DNA from: VXRN01 sp963664365
Lineage (GTDB): Bacteria; Chloroflexota; Dehalococcoidia; Lucifugimonadales; UBA1123
Reading direction: 5' to 3'
Assembly (NCBI GenBank): GCA_963664365.1
Contig: OY761144.1
Span: 1,984,001 to 2,048,000, forward strand
Length of the DNA: 64,000 bases
Below the pieces are notes generated by a model. It ran no database searches. It was not told the DNA's origin and saw only the letters and a program-made list of their open reading frames with translations. The number at the start of each line of letters is the position of its first letter. Position 1 is the first letter of the stretch. Below, one piece after another: positions 8,417-14,220 of this stretch. Both the position numbers and the translations under genes were made by a program.

Positions 8417-10213
8417 TCACAATGGAATGGCCCTCCGCTGGAAGGCGACCAGGTCCGCGTACACACCCCCGGCGGCGAGCAGGGAGTCATGTGGGCCGGC
8501 CTCCACTGCGCGCCCCTTCTCCATGACAATGATGCGGTCGGCGTTGCGGATGGTGGACAGCCGGTGCGCGATGACGAGCGAGGTACGGCCAGTTCGGACG
8601 CGGGCCATCGCCTCCCGGAGAAGACGCTCGTTCTCGACGTCCAGGTTGGAGACGGCCTCGTCCATCACCAGGATGGGGGCGTCCTTGAGGACCGCCCGCG
8701 CGATGGCGATGCGCTGCCGCTGGCCCCCGGACATCCGGACCCCCCGCTCACCTGCGTTGGTCTCATACCCCTGGGGCATCCGCATGATGAAGTCATGCGC
8801 CAGAGCGACCTTCGCGGCCTCTTCCACCTCCGCGTCCAAGGCATCCGGGCGCGCCAGGCGGATGTTCTCGCGGATGGTCATATTGAACAGGTAAATGTCC
8901 TGCGGCACCCAGGCGATGAGATCGCGCAGGGCGTTCTGTGGAAATGCCCGGACGTCATGCCCGCCGATAGTGACGGCGCCGTCCGTGACATCCCAGAACC
9001 GCATGAGCAGATGGATGCACGTGGACTTCCCCGCGCCGGAGTGACCCACAAGGGCCACGCTCTCTCCCGGCTCTACGGAGAAGCTGGCGGCGTCCAGCGC
9101 CGGTGGCAAGTCCGGGGCGTAGTGGAAGCTCACGGCCTTGAACTCGATACGGGGCTCCACCGGGCCTGGGGGCGCCGCCGCCGCGATGTCACGCACGGGA
9201 GCCGGCGCTTTCAGCACGGTAAACACTCGGTCAGCCGCCGCGAAGACTACGCCGAGGCTCTCCGCGATGCCGGTGATGTTGGTCACTGGCCCGAAGATGA
9301 AGATGGCGAGGATGATGGCGACCGGATAGAGCGCGGGTGAGAGGGAGCCGGAGGACACCAGGTAGGCCGCGGCGATGACGATGCTTACCATCCCCAGCGT
9401 GATGAGCGCGGACGTGACCGCCTGCTCTCCACCTGCTCTGCGCCCGTGGTCGACCTGCGCGCTCACAAGGCTCCGGCTGCTCCGGAGCAGCCCTTCCAGA
9501 AAGCGCTGTCCCTGGCCGAAGGCCACGACCTCGCGGAGTCCCTGAACGCCATCCACCACCTCCGCGTTCAGCGAACCCAGGTTCTCTCTCAGTCTCCGGC
9601 CCTGGGCTGCCGCCCGCTTACGCAACCAGAAAGGAACGGTCGCGACCGCCAGGGTCGCGGGGAGCAGCGCCAGGGGGAGCAGCCAGTGCATCGCCGCGAG
9701 TGTGAGTAGCGCCCCCAGCGGTACCACCACCGCCACGATGAACGTCCCGACCGTGTGAGCGTAGAACCACTCGATGGTGTCCACGTCGGCCATCGCCGCG
9801 GCGGAGAGGTCGCCGGTGCGCCGATCGAGGAGATAGCCCGGCGCCAGCCGGTCCAGCGCCTGATAGAGCCAGACGCGGAACTCCGCCAGGATGCGGTAGG
9901 CGAGGTCGTGCGCCAGCCACATCTCCGCCCAAGCCGCCACCGCCCTGCCGGCCACGACGCCGCCGAGCGCGAAGGCGCTGAAGTAGAGCGCTTCAGCCGC
10001 CGCCCCCGTCGCTACTCTTCCCACCATGAACGCGCCAATCCCAGCGGCGGCGATCATGAAGCCCTGGTTCAGGATGCCCATGAGAACGGTGATTCCCATG
10101 AGCCAGTAGTACGGGCGCAGGATGCGGAGCAGTTGCCAGAATCCGGACCCCCGTCTGCCGCCGCGTGGAGCCAACTCCCATTCGCTGGGGCGATTGCTTG
10201 TTAGCGCGCTCAC
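8417..10213 (-). CDS. ABC transporter ATPase/permease half (exporter fold), partner B
   Basis: 598 aa starting at GTG 10213. The start overlaps the upstream stop by four bases (GTGA) and has AGGAGG in front. The N-terminal ~310 residues form a six-helix type-1 exporter-fold membrane domain. The C-terminal ATPase has Walker A GHSGAGKST, Q-loop region WVPQDIYLFN, signature MSGGQRQRIAIARAV, Walker B ILVMDEAVSNLD and H-loop IAHRLS. It pairs with the preceding half-transporter. Heterodimers of this type include CydDC and the siderophore importers IrtAB and YbtPQ; being in an operon with FecBCDE genes favours a siderophore- or heme-related task, but this is inference. Confidence 0.88.
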   Translation of the reverse strand: MSALTSNRPSEWELAPRGGRRGSGFWQLLRILRPYYWLMGITVLMGILNQGFMIAAAGIGAFMVGRVATGAAAEALYFSAFALGGVVAGRAVAAWAEMWLAHDLAYRILAEFRVWLYQALDRLAPGYLLDRRTGDLSAAAMADVDTIEWFYAHTVGTFIVAVVVPLGALLTLAAMHWLLPLALLPATLAVATVPFWLRKRAAAQGRRLRENLGSLNAEVVDGVQGLREVVAFGQGQRFLEGLLRSSRSLVSAQVDHGRRAGGEQAVTSALITLGMVSIVIAAAYLVSSGSLSPALYPVAIILAIFIFGPVTNITGIAESLGVVFAAADRVFTVLKAPAPVRDIAAAAPPGPVEPRIEFKAVSFHYAPDLPPALDAASFSVEPGESVALVGHSGAGKSTCIHLLMRFWDVTDGAVTIGGHDVRAFPQNALRDLIAWVPQDIYLFNMTIRENIRLARPDALDAEVEEAAKVALAHDFIMRMPQGYETNAGERGVRMSGGQRQRIAIARAVLKDAPILVMDEAVSNLDVENERLLREAMARVRTGRTSLVIAHRLSTIRNADRIIVMEKGRAVEAGPHDSLLAAGGVYADLVAFQRRAIPL

Positions 10214-11946
10214 ATGGCCTCCTGCTGCGCCAGGACGAGGCCTGCATACGCGCCGCGCCGCGCCATCAACTCTTGGTGGCGGCCAGCCTCAACTACCCGC
10301 CCCTCGTCCAGGACCACGATGCGGTCGGCGTTGACGACGGAGGAGAACCGGTGGGCGATGGTGATGATCGTCCGTCCCTGGGCCAGCCGCTTCAGCGCGT
10401 CACGGATGGCGCTCTCGTTCACGCCGTCCAGGCTGGAGGTCGCCTCGTCTAGGATGATGATAGGGGCATCCTTCAGCAACGCCCGCGCGATGGCGATGCG
10501 CTGGCGCTCACCCCCGGAGAGCTTCGCTCCCCGTTCTCCGACCACGGTCTGATACCCTTGGGGGAGCGCCATGATGAACTCGCGAGCGTTGGCCGCCCGC
10601 GCCGCCGCTTCCAACTCCACAAGGGAGGCTCCGGGCTTCCCGATCCGGAGGTTGTCCTCAACCGTCCCATGAAAGAGGTAGGTGTCCTGGGACACCACGG
10701 CGATGAGGCCGCGCAGAGTCTCCAGGGAGTAGTCGCGGATGTCAACGCCTCCAATCTCCACGCGCCCCTGCTGAGGGTCGAAGAACCGCATCAGCAGCGC
10801 AGCCACGGTGCTCTTCCCCGCCCCCGACTGACCGACGAGGCCAACGCTCCGGCCCGCGTCCACGCTGAACGACAGGCCGTCGAGCGCCGGCGCGTTATCC
10901 GGGTGGTATGCAAAGGTGACGTTCACGAAGGCGATGGACTTCGGCGCGCTCGAAGACTCGGAGCGCCTCGGCGTGTCCTCACGGTCGGCCACCTCAGGCT
11001 TCGCGTCCAAAAGCGCGAATATGCCCGTGGAGGCGGACACGCCCATGTAGCCCTTGTGCCAGTAGGAGTCCAGCTCCACCAAAGGACGGAAGCACTCCCC
11101 CGTGAGGAACAGCACGACGATGAGCCCAGCCAGGCTGAGCGCTCCGTCCGCCACTTGGAACGCTCCCACGGCGACGGCCATCGCGACGCCCGCGCTCATC
11201 GCCAGTCCCACGACGCCGTTGCGGATCATGGAGATGGAGAGCTGCGCCATCGTCGCCCGGTAGAGCGCGAGCGCGGCGTCCTGGAGGACTCGCCCTTGGC
11301 GCTCGCTGGCGTTGAGAGCCTTCAGCGTGACCATTCCCTGCATGTTGTCCACGAACTGGGCGTTGAGGTCCGTGTACGCCCGCCAGTGCTTCCGGCCGTA
11401 CTCGCCCAGCAGGCCGTCCCACAGGCGCGGCGCGAGGGGAACGGCCAGCACGCACACCAGCGCGACCACGCCCACCGGAGGGCTGAGGACGCAGATGTAC
11501 GCCACCACGGCCAGGGGGACGACCACCGCGACGATGGACTGCGGCAGATAGTAGCCCATGTAGGACTCTGTGGCCTCCACGCCGTCCACGAGAGTGGACT
11601 GCACAGTTCCCGTCCGCGTCCGTTCCATGTACCCGGGACCGAGGGCAAGAAGCGCGCGGTAGAGCCGTTGGCGCAGGGCGACCTTCACATCCGCGGCGGT
11701 GAGCATGGAACTCATCTCCCGCCACCGGAGCAGCGCGGCGCGAAGCGCCGCCAGCAGAGCGACAACGCCCACGAGGGCGAGCGCCCCCGTCCACGGCTCG
11801 CCGGCCAAGATGCGGCTGACCACTAGGGCCACGACCACGCCCTGCGCGATGTATGTGCCGGAGATCGCTAACCCCAGCGCCACTGTGAGGGCGATGCGAG
11901 AGCGCGCGCCCTCCGTCAGCGCCAGCATCTTCCGATGGACCATCAT
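10210..11946 (-). CDS. ABC transporter ATPase/permease half (exporter fold), partner A
   Basis: First gene of the iron-type operon. The proposed start is ATG 11946 (MMVHRKMLALTEG), giving 578 aa. GGAGG lies about 13 nt upstream, which is longer than ideal. The frame stays open to 12171, and ATG 12084, seven bases after a TATTAT, is a possible leaderless start adding 46 residues. Membrane helices precede an ATPase with Walker A GQSGAGKST, signature LSGGERQRIAIARAL, Walker B IIILDEATSSLD and H-loop IAHRFSSV. The membrane part (FLTGECFRPLVELDSYWHKGYMG) is CydD-like. It forms a heterodimer with the next gene product. Confidence 0.85.
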   Translation of the reverse strand: MMVHRKMLALTEGARSRIALTVALGLAISGTYIAQGVVVALVVSRILAGEPWTGALALVGVVALLAALRAALLRWREMSSMLTAADVKVALRQRLYRALLALGPGYMERTRTGTVQSTLVDGVEATESYMGYYLPQSIVAVVVPLAVVAYICVLSPPVGVVALVCVLAVPLAPRLWDGLLGEYGRKHWRAYTDLNAQFVDNMQGMVTLKALNASERQGRVLQDAALALYRATMAQLSISMIRNGVVGLAMSAGVAMAVAVGAFQVADGALSLAGLIVVLFLTGECFRPLVELDSYWHKGYMGVSASTGIFALLDAKPEVADREDTPRRSESSSAPKSIAFVNVTFAYHPDNAPALDGLSFSVDAGRSVGLVGQSGAGKSTVAALLMRFFDPQQGRVEIGGVDIRDYSLETLRGLIAVVSQDTYLFHGTVEDNLRIGKPGASLVELEAAARAANAREFIMALPQGYQTVVGERGAKLSGGERQRIAIARALLKDAPIIILDEATSSLDGVNESAIRDALKRLAQGRTIITIAHRFSSVVNADRIVVLDEGRVVEAGRHQELMARRGAYAGLVLAQQEAM

Positions 11947-12086
11947 CCCCGGGTGTTGTCCTCCCGTAGCTTTCTTATAGATAGCCGGTCCGCTGCCTGG
12001 ATTTCGTCCTCCGGTGTTGAGCGGACGAGCCCAGCGATTGATGCGTTCATCCACGCCATGGCGCCGGGTGAGAGCCGCGTACATAG

Positions 12087-12101
12087 TGATATAATATATC
12101 A
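12087..12101 (-). promoter_or_regulatory. Fur-box-like 7-1-7 palindrome upstream of the ABC operon
   Basis: TGATATAATATATCA is a perfect 7-1-7 inverted repeat. It matches the Fur core (TGATAATNATTATCA) at 10 of 14 defined positions. It includes a TATTAT that could be the -10 element on the minus strand. Its position in front of FecBCDE-type genes fits iron-dependent repression; the repressor gene is not in the window. Confidence 0.5.
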
Positions 12102-12176
12102 TTGATGCAACAGGGCCGTCAGCGACTAACTCACCTGATTTTACTACATTCATGTGCATTTGTACCGCCATTTATA

Positions 12177-12191
12177 TGATACTTTATATCA
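12177..12191 (-). promoter_or_regulatory. Second, imperfect Fur-like palindrome
   Basis: TGATACTTTATATCA keeps the outer TGATA/TATCA arms with two mismatched inner pairs. It lies 90 bp from the first box in the same AT-rich region, so the pair may bind cooperatively. Confidence 0.35.
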
Positions 12192-12299
12192 ATTTAGCAG
12201 ACCGCGTTGGCGAGGCTCACCCTCGAATACATCGACGACTAGTGCGGGAGCATACGGGAAACTGGCCTTTGATCACTCCCACTGGGGGGAAGAGAGAGA

Positions 12300-12315
12300 A
12301 GCGTGGACTCGAACC
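12300..12315. repeat. tRNA-Ile T-arm fragment (16-bp direct repeat)
   Basis: AGCGTGGACTCGAACC repeats exactly the T-arm region of the tRNA-Ile gene beside it (12391-12406) and of the distant copy (61506-61521). The flanks do not fold into a tRNA, so it is a remnant or an attachment-site-like core. No integrase gene is seen. Confidence 0.45.
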
Positions 12316-12381
12316 GCCAGGAAGCAGTCTATGAAGCCGCTGCGCCGTTTCGAGCCCATTCCGAGCCGCAGACGCCGTAAC

Positions 12382-12458
12382 TGGTGGGCCAGCGTGGACT
12401 CGAACCACGGACCTCAGTCTTATCAGGACTGCGCTCTAACCGTCTGAGCTACTGGCCC
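12382..12458 (-). tRNA. tRNA-Ile(GAU), copy 1
   Basis: Read on the minus strand, the acceptor arms GGGCCAG and CTGGCCC pair and the discriminator is A. The anticodon loop CTGATAA carries GAT between CAGTC and GACTG. The T-arm is CGTGG-TTCGAGT-CCACG, and CCA is encoded at 12384-12382. An identical copy lies at 61497-61573. The left edge of the 1.3-kb duplication falls at the CCA end. Confidence 0.95.
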
Positions 12459-12551
12459 CGGATGCCGGCGTCGGCGCCTGCGCGGCCGGCCGATGCGCCG
12501 GCCGATGCGCCGATTGAGGCGAGACGCCCCGGATGGATGATAGTGTCCGTG

Positions 12552-12582
12552 AGTATATCTTTGGCTCCAAAAACCCCGTCAA
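12552..12582 (-). promoter_or_regulatory. Promoter of tRNA-Ile copy 1
   Basis: On the minus strand: TTGACG (12582-12577), a 19-bp spacer and TATACT (12557-12552). The second copy has TTGACA with an 18-bp spacer at the matching place. The leader to the tRNA is about 90 nt and contains GC-rich GCATCGGCCGGC repeats. Confidence 0.6.
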
Positions 12583-12640
12583 CCGAAACCCGCCAAAAAC
12601 TAAAGACCACCCACTATCCACTATCCACTAAAATCACCCC

Positions 12641-12670
12641 TTGACATCCTCAGACCCTATGCTCTAAACT
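12641..12670 (+). promoter_or_regulatory. Promoter of the 330-aa hypothetical gene
   Basis: TTGACA at 12641-12646, an 18-bp spacer and TAAACT at 12665-12670. The predicted transcription start falls at or beside the ATG codons at 12672 and 12678, so the message is probably leaderless. The paralogous promoter at 61749-61778 has the same geometry. Confidence 0.65.
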
Positions 12671-12671
12671 A

Positions 12672-13664
12672 ATGTTCATGAAGCCGAAAACACAACAGTC
12701 CACCATCAACCCCGTCTTCGCCGGACACGCCGCGCGGCAGATTCAGGACGCCGTCGGCGGTATCCACCGCATCCTCGACAACCTGCTCGAAATCGCCAAT
12801 GGCAAAGACCCCGACGCCAACACCTACGACCGACTCAGAGCCACCCGCGTACTCTACGACAGAGGCTTCGGCAAAGTCGCCAAGAACCTGTCCCCTACCC
12901 TCTCAACCGAACCGAGCCAATCCCCACAATCAGAGAAATCCCAAAATCAAACGAATCACAGTTCAGACATCGCCGCCAAGTCCAACCGGCCCGTCGCCAA
13001 GCTCGAAGAGAAACTCGACGACGAGCTAGGCCCGCCGCGGGCGCCCGTCAGGCTCTACGAGCCGGGCCGCGCCCCTGCCGTGCCCGACTCCACCCCGGAC
13101 CTCGCGCGCGAGGCGCAATACTACGTCCTCGAAATCACCAACTACGGAGCCGACCTGGCATCCATCCTAGCCTACATACACGAACCTGACCCCGAAGACG
13201 CCTCCGTCAGGCCCTGCCACCGCATCACTGCCGGCCAGATGATGCTCGACCGTGTCCTCGGCCTCGTCGCAGACCTCGAACAGCCGCTCGACGACTGGCA
13301 AGACCCCTCGCTCGAATCCAACTGGGCGTACAAGCACCCCGCCGAGATCGACCCCACCATCCCCATCGAAAAGATCATCGAGGCCGACCGCTTCGCCCGC
13401 AGGCACGTCGAGGGCGCGTTGAAAGAGCGCGCGGAGTTCAAGGCAGAGTTCGGAAACGAACAGGACAACGACCCCTGCTACAAATGCAACGACCTATACC
13501 TCTGCGACCACCACGGCATGGCCGAAGAACTGACCAAGCCGGAAGAGGAACTTCTCTCGACCGCCCGCGGCATGGCAAACATGGACCTCTTCGGCGAACG
13601 AATCTACTTCGACGATGGTGGCCGCCTCCGCCTCCACCCCCCACCCCACATAGACGACTCCTAA
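12672..13664 (+). CDS. Conserved protein of unknown function, copy 1
   Basis: 330 aa from ATG 12672; the ATG at 12678 (MKPKTQQS) is equally likely, because promoter spacing predicts a leaderless message starting there. Residues 1-70 are predicted helical; the phrase D-R-L-R-A-T-R-V-L-Y-D-R-G-F-G-K recalls a motif of phage-type DUF5681/terminase-small-subunit-like proteins, a weak resemblance only. A variable linker (about 72-105) is followed by a conserved C-terminal part with a possible zinc site, CYKCNDLYLCDHH, near residue 275. It is not part of an operon and is transcribed divergently from tRNA-Ile. The paralogue at 61780 is identical in protein sequence from RPVAKLEEKL to the end. Function unknown. 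Confidence 0.75.
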   Translation: MFMKPKTQQSTINPVFAGHAARQIQDAVGGIHRILDNLLEIANGKDPDANTYDRLRATRVLYDRGFGKVAKNLSPTLSTEPSQSPQSEKSQNQTNHSSDIAAKSNRPVAKLEEKLDDELGPPRAPVRLYEPGRAPAVPDSTPDLAREAQYYVLEITNYGADLASILAYIHEPDPEDASVRPCHRITAGQMMLDRVLGLVADLEQPLDDWQDPSLESNWAYKHPAEIDPTIPIEKIIEADRFARRHVEGALKERAEFKAEFGNEQDNDPCYKCNDLYLCDHHGMAEELTKPEEELLSTARGMANMDLFGERIYFDDGGRLRLHPPPHIDDS

Positions 13665-13920
13665 CCCCAGGATTTCGACCAACACATCCCCTCTCCCTTG
13701 AGGGAGAGGGTTAGGGTGAGTGTGAATACCTACCCCTTTAAGCTCCCTTGAGGGAGAGAGCCTGCCCCGTACCCCGATACGGGGCCGGAATCCAGAGGGG
13801 CGTGGGCCGGATCGGACTTGGCGGTGAGTACGGAACACGGCGGGCGGCCCCATGGCTCACCCTCCCCGCGATGCCCTCGACCAGCAGGTCGGTCAGGGCG
13901 CGGTGGACCGTGGCGCGCTG
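13665..13920. repeat. Intergenic region with hairpin repeats A and B
   Basis: Family A hairpin at 13689-13710 (CCCTCTCCC-TTGA-GGGAGAGGG), then a CTCCCTTGAGGGAG stem near 13743, then a family B hairpin (CCCCGTA...TACGGGG) near 13765-13782. The first hairpin could end transcription of the upstream gene but has no T-run. No gene is seen in this stretch. Confidence 0.65.
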
Positions 13921-14220
13921 CTACTTCGCTATGTCGTGCTCTCTCCAATCCGGCACGTGTACTGTCAGGAGCGCTTTGAAGAGTTTGCCGTGGTTCGGGA
14001 CCCGCAGATGGAGCAGTTCGTGCGCGATGACGAAGTCTTGGAATCCCGCTTCACAGTCGGCCAAGTCGGATGCCAGCGTGATCGTGCCGGCAGTCGAGCA
14101 AGAACCCCACTTGCGGGTCATGTCCCGGACGCGCACGCGCGGCGCAGGGACATGCAGGCGGTCCGCCCAATACTCCACCCGCCGTCGCAGACCCCCGGAT
14201 CTGTCGTCACGCCTCGTCAT
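13921..14220 (-). CDS. Mini YgjP/DUF45-type zinc metallopeptidase linked to HsdR
   Basis: 99 aa from ATG 14220 (MTRRDDRSGG), overlapping the last 14 nt of hsdR, so translation is probably coupled. The zinc motif is H-E-L-L-H-L-R-V-P-N-H, the HExxHx5H pattern of YgjP/WLM-like peptidases, preceded by the family's R-x-x-x-x-R-W-G-S-C-S segment (TRKWGSCS). Full-length YgjP proteins are about 230 aa; this one keeps only the catalytic C-terminal part. Short versions next to hsdR are known as restriction-locus companions, but their role is not established. A start further upstream (14277) would lie deeper inside hsdR and is less likely. Confidence 0.8.
   Translation of the reverse strand: MTRRDDRSGGLRRRVEYWADRLHVPAPRVRVRDMTRKWGSCSTAGTITLASDLADCEAGFQDFVIAHELLHLRVPNHGKLFKALLTVHVPDWREHDIAK

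Larger units (their letters stand above)
12382..13708. repeat. 1.3-kb direct repeat (tRNA-Ile + hypothetical gene), left copy
   Basis: Comparing by eye with 61497-62798, the tRNA is identical, the intergenic part is roughly 90% alike, and the last two thirds of the gene differ at only a handful of mostly synonymous sites. Similarity begins at the tRNA 3' end and stops inside hairpin repeats after the gene. The linker of the encoded protein is the only strongly diverged part. Confidence 0.9.

Noticed and set aside
12295..12370. A second tRNA gene beside tRNA-Ile
   Set aside because: Only the T-arm sequence is present. Acceptor, D and anticodon stems do not form.
13494..13853. Minus-strand frame spanning the hairpin repeats and the end of the 330-aa gene
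   Set aside because: It is antisense to a conserved gene and made largely of repeat sequence; the same spurious frame appears at 62584-63018.
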